In this document: piece after piece, positions 49,728 to 58,313 of the stretch
Numbering within the stretch: position 1 is the first letter of the stretch
How the letters are laid out: each line of letters begins with the position of its first letter
Source: Nonomuraea basaltis
Lineage (GTDB): Bacteria > Actinomycetota > Actinomycetes > Streptosporangiales > Streptosporangiaceae
Assembly: GCF_005893125.1 (NCBI RefSeq)
Contig: NZ_VCJS01000005.1
Coordinates: forward strand, 86,415 to 150,414
DNA length: 64,000 nt
Direction of reading: 5' to 3'
The notes under the pieces: model-generated
Told to the model about the DNA's origin: nothing
The model's input: the letters and a program-made list of their open reading frames with translations, nothing else
Databases searched by the model: none
Position numbers and translations under genes: made by a program

Positions 49728-50144
49728 CTACAACCCGAGGACGGCGGGCGTGCGCGCGAGCGAGCGCCAGCGGGCCTCCGGGTCGTCGATCAGGCGGCGG
49801 GCCTGGAGATCCAGCAGCCCGCCGACGCCGGTCATCTCGGCCGCCAGCTCGCCGTCCGCGCGCCTGAACTCCTGCCTGATCCTGAACGTCCTCCCTTCGC
49901 CCCACTCGAACGCGCACGTCACTTCGACCTCGTCGCCGTCACGCAGCTCCCGGTGGAAGCGGATGGTGTTCTCCAAGGTCACAGGGCCGACACCGCTGCC
50001 CACCAGGTCGTCGACCGAGATGCCGGCGGCGCGCAGGCACTCCCAGCGGGCGTGGTCGCCGTACTGGTGGTAGACGGCGTTGTTGACGTGGCCCTGCGTG
50101 TCGAGCTCGTAGGCGCGTACGGCGATGCGTACCGAGAAGGTCAT
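49728..50144 (-). CDS. Hotdog-fold acyl-CoA thioesterase (4HBT family)
   Basis: A 138-residue protein with the 4-hydroxybenzoyl-CoA thioesterase pattern: YELDTQGHVNNAVYHQYGDH (catalytic Asp, then Gly-His-Val-Asn-Asn) and the hot-dog strands VTLENTIRFHRELRDGDEV. It cleaves an acyl-CoA or acyl carrier thioester; the acyl group cannot be told. ATG 50144 overlaps the stop of the gene before it, so the two are co-translated. Confidence 0.85.
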   Translation of the reverse strand: MTFSVRIAVRAYELDTQGHVNNAVYHQYGDHARWECLRAAGISVDDLVGSGVGPVTLENTIRFHRELRDGDEVEVTCAFEWGEGRTFRIRQEFRRADGELAAEMTGVGGLLDLQARRLIDDPEARWRSLARTPAVLGL

Positions 50145-50446
50145 GTCCGCTCCTCAATCCAGGCGTGTGATTTGGCGGTGAGGTAGCGCAGGCCGTCGTC
50201 GCCGATCTCCACCCAGTCGCCGCGCGCCCATCCACCCGTGGTCTGCGGGGCGAATCCGTGCCGCTGGAACAGCGCCGACGCCTCCTTCTGGGTGAGCCCG
50301 CGCCGTCCCCACTCCTCGATGACCCGCGCCGTCCGCTCGTCCTCGCTCGCCTCCTGCTCGCCGAGCGCGCTCGCCAGCTCCTCCAGCCCGCGCGCGATGA
50401 GCCGCAGCGAAGCCTGGATCTTCGGTACGTCCACCTGATTGCCCAT
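50141..50446 (-). CDS. Hypothetical protein coupled to the thioesterase
   Basis: A 101-residue protein from ATG 50446. It starts with a helix (IQASLRLIARGLEELASALG) and contains a winged-helix-like part (RRGLTQKEASALFQRHGFAP, then GWARGDWVEIGDDGLRYL). It may be a small DNA-binding or adaptor protein. The ATGA overlap with the thioesterase gene is clear. Family not recognised. Confidence 0.6.
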   Translation of the reverse strand: MGNQVDVPKIQASLRLIARGLEELASALGEQEASEDERTARVIEEWGRRGLTQKEASALFQRHGFAPQTTGGWARGDWVEIGDDGLRYLTAKSHAWIEERT

Positions 50447-50492
50447 CGATCGGTAGCGATTGCCATTCGATGGTAACGGCTACCCTGAAAGC

Positions 50493-50984
50493 ATGGAAGT
50501 GGTGCAGACGGCGCGAATGCTGCTATCTCGGGTAACAGCCGACGATCTGCCAGCCGTCCACGAGCTTCACTCCGACCCGCGTACCAGCGTGTACAGCCCC
50601 GCAGGTCCTTCACCTGACCTTGAGTCGAGCCGGGCCATGCTGGACCTGTGGCTGGCCGACTGGGACGAGCGCGGGCTCGGCTACTGGGCGGTGCGGCTGC
50701 TGGGGGAGACACGGGTGATCGGCTTCGGCGGGCTGCGCCGCGCGATCGTCGACAGGGGTGAGGTGCTGAACCTGTACTACCGATTCCGGCCGTCGGCGTG
50801 GGGGCACGGGTACGCGCTGGAGCTCGTGGAGGCGGCGCTGCGGGTCGGCGAGGGGCTCGGGCAGGTCGTCGCGGTGATCCGCGACACCAACGCGCCGTCG
50901 CGGCGGGTGGCGGAGCGAGCGGGCATGCGAAAGGACCGCACGATCCCGTACGGGGGCGTACCGAGCGACGTGTACGTCGCCTGA
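50493..50984 (+). CDS. GNAT-family N-acetyltransferase (RimJ/RimL type)
   Basis: A 163-residue acetyl-CoA-dependent transferase. It has an opening strand (TARMLLSRVTADDLPAVHEL), a central GYWAVRLLGETRVIGFGGL strand pair, LYYRFRPSAWGHGYALELVE carrying the acetyl-CoA loop (Arg/Gln-x-x-Gly-x-Gly/Ala replaced by SAWGHGYA), and a final NAPSRRVAERAGMRK helix, as in proteins acetylating N-termini or small molecules. ATG 50493 is used because the upstream 11 codons are in the promoter gap. Substrate unknown. Confidence 0.85.
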   Translation: MEVVQTARMLLSRVTADDLPAVHELHSDPRTSVYSPAGPSPDLESSRAMLDLWLADWDERGLGYWAVRLLGETRVIGFGGLRRAIVDRGEVLNLYYRFRPSAWGHGYALELVEAALRVGEGLGQVVAVIRDTNAPSRRVAERAGMRKDRTIPYGGVPSDVYVA

Positions 50985-51045
50985 CCGGCACCAAGGCGGC
51001 TTCGCCCGTCTACTGCACTTCGCCCGTCAACCGCGCCTTGCCCGT

Positions 51046-52671
51046 CTACTCGGCTTTGCCTGGCCGCGCCCGCCACACATAGCCCGCCAGGACCGCCACG
51101 CCGGCGACGGCCTGAGCCGCCAGGAACGCACCCAGGCCGCCGGGCGGGGTCATCAGCGCCATCGCGGCAGGCAGGCACCCCAGCACCGCCAGATCCACGC
51201 CCGTGGCCGCCCAGAGCACCGGCCCGAGCGGGATCGCCCCGCCCGGGGTGTCGATGACCGGCAGGGAGTGGTCGACCGGACCCCGCCTGGCCATCCGCAG
51301 CGCACCTGCGGCCAGCGCGGGAGCGATCAACGGCCCGAACAACCACCACGCCCCGGCACCGGCTCCGACCCCGAAGTCCATCCCGCTCGCTGCCGCACCG
51401 CCCACAGCCGAGGCGACGCCGGTGAGCGTCGGCCCGTCGGCCAGGGTCGGGCCGCCGGTCAGCGTCAGGCCGCTGACCAGGGTCAGGCCGGCCAGCGCCG
51501 CGGCCGTCCAGGCGCCGCTCAGCAGTGCGGGCAGCGCCGCTCGGGCCGCCAGCGCCGGGCGGTGGCCCACGCCGATCAGCCTGGCCAGGGCCGGGTTGCC
51601 GTTGTCGCGGCGCGCGCCCGACGCACTCGCGGACGCCACGGCCAGACCGCCCGCCAGCACGGCCGCCCCGAGCGCGGCCGGCGCACCACCCGCCTGGGCC
51701 AGCACGGCAGGCAGCGCCGCGGTCGCGAACATGGCCGCCAGCCGTCCCGGCCTCCGGGCCAGCCGGCGCCAGTCCTGCCACGCCAGAGCGAGGGGCGCGG
51801 GCAGCGATGGCCACCGTCGCGAGCTGAGCTTCCTGGCCCGCCAGTGGTTGTCCTCGGCGATCCAGGTGAACACTCCGGGATCGACCCCGACGGCGGCGCT
51901 CGCCACGTGTCCCGCGCGGGTCGAGGCGGCCAGGATGTCGCGGGCGGGGATCCGGTCGAGCGACGCCCACGCCTGACGTACCAGCAGGGCAGCGGCAACG
52001 GAGGCGCCGCAGACGGCGACGGCCACCGCCTGCGGGGGCGCGCTCGCGGCGATGGCCAGCACCGTACGGAGCCGGCCGCTCACGCTAATGACCGCCACCG
52101 CCAGGAGCGCGACCATCGCGGCCGTCAGCCAGACCTGCCACGACTGGGACGCCTGCGCGAGCACGGCCAGCGCCATCGCCCCCACGGTCGCCGAGATGCC
52201 CAGCGCCAGCGCGCCGAGCAGCCGCCACACGAGCTGGTCGGGTGCGCCCAGCACCGCCAGCATCCCCAGCCCGAGCACCGCACCCGCCACCACGGCGACC
52301 GTGAGGAGCGCCCGTCCGGTACGCCCGAGCAGGTGCCGCCGGTTCAGCGGCGACAGCAGCAGCCAGGAGGCGTCCGGACCAGGCAACACCACGGGACCCG
52401 CCGCGCGGGCCGCACGGAGGAAGCCGGCCAGCCCGAGCGCGACCAGCGCCGCCCCCGCACCCGTGCGCGCGGGATCGCCGGTTCCGGCCAGCCCCGCCAC
52501 CACGTCGGAGAGGGGCTTGCCGAGCACGGCGAGGAACATCGCGATGCAGAAGGCGGTGACGTAACGATCGACCGGGGCCGAGCGGGTACGGCCGCGGAAG
52601 CGCAGGAAGGCCCGCACCGATCGCAGGCGCGGATCGGCGCCTGCTCCGGCAGTCGCCTGTCGCCCGATCAT
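51046..52671 (-). CDS. Multi-spanning membrane protein, ABC-2-like permease
   Basis: A 541-residue, Ala/Gly/Leu-rich protein with about 10-12 hydrophobic segments (for example LLTVAVVAGAVLGLGMLAVL and VWLTAAMVALLAVAVISVS). A middle cytoplasmic region has WIAEDNHWRARKLSSRRWP and LALAWQDWRRLARRPGRL, as in actinobacterial permeases encoded with small ATPases. A repetitive LTLTGGPTLADGPTLTG loop is present near residue 415. ATG 52671 overlaps the ATPase stop, so the pair forms one exporter. Substrate unknown. Confidence 0.7.
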   Translation of the reverse strand: MIGRQATAGAGADPRLRSVRAFLRFRGRTRSAPVDRYVTAFCIAMFLAVLGKPLSDVVAGLAGTGDPARTGAGAALVALGLAGFLRAARAAGPVVLPGPDASWLLLSPLNRRHLLGRTGRALLTVAVVAGAVLGLGMLAVLGAPDQLVWRLLGALALGISATVGAMALAVLAQASQSWQVWLTAAMVALLAVAVISVSGRLRTVLAIAASAPPQAVAVAVCGASVAAALLVRQAWASLDRIPARDILAASTRAGHVASAAVGVDPGVFTWIAEDNHWRARKLSSRRWPSLPAPLALAWQDWRRLARRPGRLAAMFATAALPAVLAQAGGAPAALGAAVLAGGLAVASASASGARRDNGNPALARLIGVGHRPALAARAALPALLSGAWTAAALAGLTLVSGLTLTGGPTLADGPTLTGVASAVGGAAASGMDFGVGAGAGAWWLFGPLIAPALAAGALRMARRGPVDHSLPVIDTPGGAIPLGPVLWAATGVDLAVLGCLPAAMALMTPPGGLGAFLAAQAVAGVAVLAGYVWRARPGKAE

Positions 52672-53291
52672 GCGGTCACCCCCGAAGGTGAGATCTGGCG
52701 GGCGCGGGCGGCGAGGCCCGGGTCGTGCGTGGCCATCATCACGGTGCCGCCCTCGTTCGTGTAGGCGTCGAGCAGATCCGCCAGGCGGGCGCGGAAGTCG
52801 CCGTCCAGACCGCGTTCCGGCTCGTCGAGCAGCAGCAACGTGCTCGGCCTGAGCAGCGCGGCGGCCAGCGAGAGGCGCTGGCGCTGGCCGGTGGACAGGT
52901 TCAGCGGCGGCGCGTCGGCCCGTTCCGCCAGGGCGAACACCTCCAGCGCCACCTCGACCGTCATGCGAACCCGGGGATGTACGGCTGCCATCAGCTCCAG
53001 GTGCTCACGGACGGTCAGCCCCGGATACCAGGCGGGCTCGTCGATGAGCAGTGCCACATGCCGCCAGAAGGGGACCTCGTCGGCGGGCGGCTTCCCGAAC
53101 ACCCGCACCTCGCCGGAGGCGGCGGGCTGGAGCCCGGCCAGGCAGCGCAACAGGGTCGACTTGCCGGAACCGTTCGGGCCGACCACCGCGACGATCTCGC
53201 CCGCGGTCACGGTCAGCTCCATCCCCCGGAGCACGGGGTTCCCGCCGAGCTCCACCGTGAGGTCCTCAAGGCTGATGATCGAGTCGTGCAT
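52668..53291 (-). CDS. ABC transporter ATPase
   Basis: A 207-residue, compact ATPase: Walker A GPNGSGKSTLLRCLAG, signature LSTGQRQRLSLAAALLRPS (Thr in place of the usual Gly at the third position), Walker B LLLLDEPERGLDG and MATHDPGLA. It belongs with the downstream membrane protein. ATG 53291 gives a normal N-terminal strand (IISLEDLTVELGG). Exporter of unknown substrate. Confidence 0.85.
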   Translation of the reverse strand: MHDSIISLEDLTVELGGNPVLRGMELTVTAGEIVAVVGPNGSGKSTLLRCLAGLQPAASGEVRVFGKPPADEVPFWRHVALLIDEPAWYPGLTVREHLELMAAVHPRVRMTVEVALEVFALAERADAPPLNLSTGQRQRLSLAAALLRPSTLLLLDEPERGLDGDFRARLADLLDAYTNEGGTVMMATHDPGLAARARQISPSGVTA

Positions 53292-53433
53292 CGTTCGAGC
53301 GTAGCCAGCCGGGACGTCGATCGCGCGGTGCCGCCGTCGCACAGAGGCGTCGCGATCCCCGTGTGCGTAGGAGTTTCTGTCGGTCGCGCCGTCTACCTTG
53401 TGTACCCGAACACTTGTGCGACTGGAGGGTGAC

Positions 53434-53739
53434 ATGATTGCTTCTGAGAGATTCGAGCGGGCCGCGGTGCTGGGGGTTGCTGTGGCGGAGGAGGCCCGGC
53501 GGCTGCTGGGGCGGCACCTGGACGCGGCGGGCGGGGAAGGGGGCGACGGCACGGTGCTCGTCGACGTGCCCTATCCCGACGCCGCGGTGGTCACGGCGCT
53601 GCTGGACGTGGCGGCCGAGTGCTTCGGCGAGCGGGGCGACTCGGTCGAGGAGATCAGGCAGGCGGCGCTGGAGACGTTGTTGCAGCTGGCGGGCTTCGAT
53701 GACGAGTCGCAGCTCAACTCGGGCCAGGTGCGCCGGTGA
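53434..53739 (+). CDS. Hypothetical acidic helical protein
   Basis: A 101-residue protein; ATG 53434 has GGAGGGTGAC directly upstream. It is made of helices (RAAVLGVAVAEEARRLLGRH and VVTALLDVAAECFGERGDS) with VLVDVPYPDA between, and ends in a helix LETLLQLAGFDDES. No motif was recognised. It lies 70 bases before the MOSC gene in the same direction. Confidence 0.55.
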   Translation: MIASERFERAAVLGVAVAEEARRLLGRHLDAAGGEGGDGTVLVDVPYPDAAVVTALLDVAAECFGERGDSVEEIRQAALETLLQLAGFDDESQLNSGQVRR

Positions 53740-53809
53740 AAGAGCTGTTGTCCCGGGCTTGGCGGGAAATGGGTCGCTGCTCATTGTGTCGCTCGATTAC
53801 CGTCCAGGT

Positions 53810-54442
53810 ATGCGCATTCTCTCTGTGAACATGGGCAAAACGGTCGACGCTGAGTGGGCGGGGAAGACGGGGCGTACGGCGATCGACAAGCGGGCGGTCA
53901 CCCATCGGGTAGGGGTGCTGGCCAACGGGCTGGCCGGTGACGAGCGTGCCGACAGGGAGAGCCACGGCTCGCCCGACCACGCCGTCTACTCCTACGCCAG
54001 GGAAGACTACGACTGGTGGGAGGGCGAGCTCGGGCGGGAGTTGCGTGACGGGCGATTCGGAGAAAACCTCACCACGTCCGGCCTCGACGTCAACGGGGCC
54101 ATGATCGGCGAGCGGTGGCGGGTGGGCGGCGCCGTGCTGGAGGTGACCGGGCCCCGGACGCCGTGCGTGGTGTTCCGCAACTGGATGGACGAGCCCGGGT
54201 GGCTCAAGCGGTTCACCGATGCGGCGCGCCCCGGGGCATACCTGAAGGTGGTCGAGCTCGGTGAGCTCGGGGCCGGTGACGAGGTGGAGATCGTCTCACG
54301 TCCCGAGGCCGGGGTGACGGTGGCCGACTGGTTCCGTGCCCGTCACGGGGACAAGGATGCGCTACGCAGGATCCTGGCCGTTCCCGGACATCACAGCCGG
54401 TGGGATGAGATGGCGGAAAAGGTTCTCGGAACGGCCGGGTAG
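53810..54442 (+). CDS. MOSC-domain protein (YiiM-like)
   Basis: A 210-residue protein with the MOSC beta-barrel layout: ILSVNMGKTVDAEW, KRAVTHRVGVLANGLAGDER, then DGRFGENLTTSGLDVNGAMI and TGPRTPCVVFRNWM, the conserved Cys of MOSC proteins. These domains bind the molybdenum cofactor or carry sulfur; YiiM-type members reduce N-hydroxylated compounds. A C-terminal helix (LRRILAVPGHHSRWDEMAEK) ends the protein. ATG 53810 gives the normal start. The stop lies inside a terminator stem. Confidence 0.82.
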   Translation: MRILSVNMGKTVDAEWAGKTGRTAIDKRAVTHRVGVLANGLAGDERADRESHGSPDHAVYSYAREDYDWWEGELGRELRDGRFGENLTTSGLDVNGAMIGERWRVGGAVLEVTGPRTPCVVFRNWMDEPGWLKRFTDAARPGAYLKVVELGELGAGDEVEIVSRPEAGVTVADWFRARHGDKDALRRILAVPGHHSRWDEMAEKVLGTAG

Positions 54443-54460
54443 GGGTCGCCTACCCGGCCG
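54432..54460. terminator. Bidirectional terminator between convergent genes
   Basis: CGGCCGGGTAGG and CCTACCCGGCCG pair perfectly over 12 bp with a 5-base loop. It overlaps the MOSC stop codon and ends 10 bases before the chitinase stop, so it can end both transcripts. Confidence 0.78.
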
Positions 54461-54469
54461 GATCCTGTG

Positions 54470-55719
54470 TCAGCGCAGGACCGAGTAGAGCGCCGACGTG
54501 AGCGAGGCGCGCGAGTCGTCCTGGTCTATCGACCACATCATCGACCCGCCCAGCCCCTTGAGCCGGATGTAGGCCGCCTTCTGCAGCATCATCGCCGGAT
54601 CGTCGTACGACCAGAACTCGTTCCCGTCGTAGAGCCACATAGCCCCGGTGCGCAGGTCCCGGTAACGCTTGCCGGGCTTGCTCACCAGGTCCTTGTAGTC
54701 CTCGCTGCCCGGTGCCCACTTCCCGGGAGCGGGTCCGGTGGCGGGCTTGTACAGGCCGTCTCCGCCGCCGGTCACGCCGGTCCAGCCCTGTCCGTAGGCC
54801 GGCACCCCGACCACGAGCTTGCGGGCGGGCGCCCCGCGCGTCAGGTAGTCGCGGACGGTCTGGTCGACGCTGTACTTCACCGGGTTCGGGTCGCGCCGGT
54901 CGGTGAACAGGTTGCCGTTGTGCCCGGTCTGCGGTTCCCAGGTGCCGTGCAGGTCGTACCCCTGGAGGGTGGCGAAGTCGAGCTGCTTGAACGCGCGCCG
55001 CACCTCGAACCCAGAGTCGATCTTGGCGGCCGCGGCCGGCAGGAAGGCCGTGAGCTGGGACGCGTCCGAGTACGCCGTCATCTGCGCCCGCAGTTCCTCC
55101 ACGAACAGCGTGAAGTTCCGCTTGTCCTCGGGCCGGATGACGTTCCCGTCGGCCCCGGACGAGCCGGGCCACTCCCAGTCCAGGTCGATCCCGTCGAACA
55201 CGCCGGCCCCCGCGCCCGCCTCGAGCCCGGGCAGGTCGCCGCGCAGCCACAGGTCGATGCAGGACTGCGCCAGCTTGGTCCGCGACTCGGCGGTGAGGAC
55301 GGCGTCGGAGAAGTATTTCGACCCGGTCCAGCCACCCAGCGAGATCAGCACCTTGAGCCTGGGGTGCTTGGCCTTGAGCTTGCGGAGCTGGTTGAGGTTG
55401 CCGTTCAGAGCCTGGCCCGGCGCGTCCGCAACGCCGTCCACGCTCTGCTCGGCCGGCACCGGCCGCTGCCAGTCCGCCCACGGATCGGCCGAGTAGCAGC
55501 CGCCCTCGGCGTTGACGAACCCGAAAGCATAGTTGAGGTGCGTGAGCTTGGCCGCGGCGCCCGAGGCGTCCACGTCCTTGACGTGGAAATTGCGGCCGTA
55601 AACGCCCCATTGGATGAAGTACGCGACGCGCTTGAAGCCGGTGTTGGCCTCGGCGGGTACGGAGACCGCCGTGAAGCCGAGCAGGAGCGAGAGAGTGCGA
55701 TCAGGACCTTTTTCTTCAC
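54470..55719 (-). CDS. GH18 chitinase, signal peptide out of frame
   Basis: A chitinase-type glycoside hydrolase 18 cleaving beta-1,4 N-acetylglucosamine chains. The barrel is complete: VAYFIQWGVYGRN, LKVLISLGGWTGS, catalytic FDGIDLDWEWPG (DxxDxDxE intact), LQGYDLHGTWEP and MMWSIDQDDSRA. GTG 55719 has GGGAGACC upstream and starts a normal signal sequence (VKKKVLIALS), but after ten codons the frame changes at a CTCTCT tract (55689-55695 on the plus strand); the hydrophobic core and cleavage site (SLLLGFTAVSVPAEA) lie in the catalytic frame, two bases off. An alternative in-frame GTG at 55741 gives an odd N-terminus. This is either a sequencing error, a mutation or a slippage switch. Confidence 0.85.
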
Positions 55720-55739
55720 CGAGGTCTCCCGGATGCCAC

Positions 55740-55766
55740 AACTTTTAGGAAACTTTCCTATAAGTT
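55740..55766. promoter_or_regulatory. Palindrome upstream of the chitinase gene
   Basis: AACTTTTAGGAAA-C-TTTCCTATAAGTT is a 13-bp inverted repeat with one mismatch, ending 20 bases before GTG 55719. On the gene strand the core reads AGGAAAGTTTCCT. It does not match the DasR site. I infer an operator for chitin or sugar control. Confidence 0.6.
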
Positions 55767-55785
55767 GAGGCGATCGTAGAGCCGC

Positions 55786-56994
55786 TCACACCAGGGCGTC
55801 AACGAGCCGGTTCAGCTTGTCCGGGTTCGACAGCACCGCCCAGTTGCGCACGGGGTCCCCGAACAACCCCATCACCCGGTCGGCCACCTCCACCCGGGTC
55901 GCGGCGGCCGCGAGCAGGCCGATGATGTGGTCGGGCGGCGGCTGCAGGAACATGTTGGTCCACATGGTGACCGGGCCCGCCGCCTCGTCCCACATCCGTT
56001 CGTCGGTGGCGTGGGCGAAGCCCACGTCGTACGGCCCGCCCGCCGCGATCGACTCGGCCGCGATCCAGGCGCAGGCCGAGCCCCCGTTCGCGCCCTGCCC
56101 GGTCAGCGGGTCGTTGGTGATCCAGGCGTCGCCGATCGCCAGGGCGACGCGCCCGCTGGGCAGCTTGGCCACCGCCTCCCGCACGGTCGGCGTGACCGCG
56201 CCCTGCAGCGCGTCTTCTGGCCCCGTCAGCTCGAACCCGGCCGGGTCGATCATTTCCCGCAGGCGCGGGGCGTGCTCGGCGATGGCCGCGAGCAGCGCGG
56301 GCGCGACCTCGGCCGGATCCATCAGGGTGAGCGGCTCGAACGGCCCGCCCGGTATCGCCTCGACGACGATCGAGGAGACCAACCCGTGCCGCGTCATCAT
56401 CGGCATCCGGAAGATCTCGCCGCAGGCAGGCGAGATGTTGTAGGCGAAGGTCGTGCTGGGCCGAATGCCGTGGAACAGGCCCGCGAACAACCTGCGCTGC
56501 GGGCTGTCGTACGGCGAGCGGCCGGCATCGCGCGGGAACAGCTCGGCCACCGAGCGCCGCCCCGCCGCCACCACCATGAGCTCGTGCCGCTGCGACCAGC
56601 GATCCACCTGCGCGGCGTCCGGCGAGGTATCCGCCACGACGATCTCGCCGCCCCGGCGGGTGAAATCGTCCATGAGCGCGGGCAGCAGCAGCCGGAAGTC
56701 GGCCACGTGGTACGGGTCCGCGATCCGCCCGGTGAACTCCAGCGGCGGCACGCCCTTGATCGAGAAGCTGACCGTGTCCATCAGGCACCCCGGGTCGGCG
56801 AGGTGCTCGCAGCCCAGCTCCCTCTCCCGCGCCTGGGTCTGCTGCGTCCTGGCCACGGTGTTGGGCAGCCGCCCCGAGCTCATGGACGCCGCGTCGCCCT
56901 CGCTGTAGAGCGTCGCCTCGACGCCGAGCTGCTGCAGCCGCAGCGCGAGGGTCAGCCCCGAGATCCCCGCGCCCACGATGCCGATGCCTGCCAT
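55786..56994 (-). CDS. FAD-dependent monooxygenase, styrene/indole monooxygenase-like
   Basis: A 402-residue flavoprotein. It has an N-terminal GxGxxG (GIGIVGAGISGLTLALRLQQ), a Glu at the end of the second strand region, and a late ALAIGDAWITNDPLTGQGAN flavin segment typical of the StyA-like group. StyA enzymes epoxidise styrene or indole using FADH2 supplied by a separate reductase (StyB); no reductase gene is adjacent. ATG 56994 has GGGGGGAG 5 bases upstream. It is divergent from hemW. The true substrate is unknown. Confidence 0.78.
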   Translation of the reverse strand: MAGIGIVGAGISGLTLALRLQQLGVEATLYSEGDAASMSSGRLPNTVARTQQTQARERELGCEHLADPGCLMDTVSFSIKGVPPLEFTGRIADPYHVADFRLLLPALMDDFTRRGGEIVVADTSPDAAQVDRWSQRHELMVVAAGRRSVAELFPRDAGRSPYDSPQRRLFAGLFHGIRPSTTFAYNISPACGEIFRMPMMTRHGLVSSIVVEAIPGGPFEPLTLMDPAEVAPALLAAIAEHAPRLREMIDPAGFELTGPEDALQGAVTPTVREAVAKLPSGRVALAIGDAWITNDPLTGQGANGGSACAWIAAESIAAGGPYDVGFAHATDERMWDEAAGPVTMWTNMFLQPPPDHIIGLLAAAATRVEVADRVMGLFGDPVRNWAVLSNPDKLNRLVDALV

Positions 56995-57087
56995 GTGTTC
57001 TCCCCCCATTGATCGGTGAGAGACCAGTTGACGCCACCGCTCTTGTGCCCGACTTGGAGCACTCTTGTGTTCGGGCAAACTGGAAGA

Positions 57088-58308
57088 GTGCCATCCACCC
57101 TGCCTGACGGCGATCCCGTGCCCACCTCAGGCGAGCTCCCAGAGAGCGCCCTGAGCGGCCTCGGCGAGCGTCCGTTCGGCTTCTACGTCCACGTGCCGTT
57201 CTGCGTGACCCGCTGCGGCTACTGCGACTTCAACACCTACACCGCGAGCGAGCTGGGCCCCGGCGCCTCACACCGGGACTACGCGGACACGGTCGTCGAG
57301 GAGATCCGCCTCGCGCGCCGCGTGCTGGGTGCCGCCGAGCTGCCGGTGGAGACGGTGTTCTTCGGCGGCGGCACGCCCACTCTGCTGCCTCCCGAGGACC
57401 TGGCCAGAATCCTGGCCGCGATCGACTCCGAGTTCGGGCTGCGGCCCGGGGCCGAGGTCACCACGGAGGCCAACCCCGAGTCCGTGGACCCCTCCTACCT
57501 GGAGAAGCTCCGCCACGGCGGGTTCAACCGGGTCAGCTTCGGCATGCAGAGCGCCCGCGAGCACGTGCTCCAGGTCCTCGACCGCAGGCACACGCCCGGC
57601 CGGGCGGCGGCGGCCGTCCGCGAGGCCAGGGAGGCCGGGTTCGACCACGTCAACCTGGACCTGATCTACAGCACGCCGGGCGAGAGCGACGACGACTGGC
57701 GGGCCTCGCTGGCCGCGGCGATCGAGGCCGGGCCCGACCACGTGTCGGCGTACTCGCTGATCGTCGAGGAGGGCACCAGGCTGGCCGCCAGGATCAGGCG
57801 CGGCGAGCTGCCGATGCCCGACGACGACGTGGCCGCCGACCGCTACCTGATCGCCGACCGGATGCTGGCGGAGGCGGGATTCCGCTGGTACGAAGTGTCC
57901 AACTGGGCCAACTCTGACCAGGCCAGGTGCCGCCACAACCTGCTCTACTGGACCGGCGGCGACTGGTGGGCGGCCGGCCCCGGCGCGCACAGCCACGTCG
58001 GCGGCACGCGCTGGTGGAACGTCAAGCACCCGGCCGCCTACGCCAGGCGGCTGGCCGGGCACGCCTCGCCCGCGCATGCCCGCGAGGTGCTCGGCGGCGA
58101 GGACCGCGCGGCCGAGCGGCTCATGCTGGAGCTGCGGCTGGCGACCGGCTATCCGCTCGCCGAGGTGACGCCAGCGGCGCGCACGGCCGTGGCCAGCGCG
58201 CTGGCGCGCGGCCTGCTGGAGCCCGGGCCGTTCAAGTCCGGCCTGATGGTGCTCACGCTCCAAGGACGGCTGCTGGCGGACGGCCTCATCAGGGATCTGC
58301 TCGTCTAG
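57088..58308 (+). CDS. hemW: Radical SAM heme chaperone HemW
   Basis: A 406-residue radical SAM protein of the HemW group, formerly annotated as anaerobic coproporphyrinogen oxidase. The iron-sulfur cluster motif is CVTRCGYC (Cys39, Cys43, Cys46). SAM-binding FFGGGTPTLL, TTEANPESVDPSYL, the HemW-type ending WTGGDWWAAGPGAHSHVG and a C-terminal winged domain follow. HemW binds heme and delivers it to hemoproteins. GTG 57088 gives a 30-residue leader before the core. It lies before hrcA, as in many actinobacteria. Confidence 0.92.
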   Translation: MPSTLPDGDPVPTSGELPESALSGLGERPFGFYVHVPFCVTRCGYCDFNTYTASELGPGASHRDYADTVVEEIRLARRVLGAAELPVETVFFGGGTPTLLPPEDLARILAAIDSEFGLRPGAEVTTEANPESVDPSYLEKLRHGGFNRVSFGMQSAREHVLQVLDRRHTPGRAAAAVREAREAGFDHVNLDLIYSTPGESDDDWRASLAAAIEAGPDHVSAYSLIVEEGTRLAARIRRGELPMPDDDVAADRYLIADRMLAEAGFRWYEVSNWANSDQARCRHNLLYWTGGDWWAAGPGAHSHVGGTRWWNVKHPAAYARRLAGHASPAHAREVLGGEDRAAERLMLELRLATGYPLAEVTPAARTAVASALARGLLEPGPFKSGLMVLTLQGRLLADGLIRDLLV

Positions 58309-58313
58309 GCACC

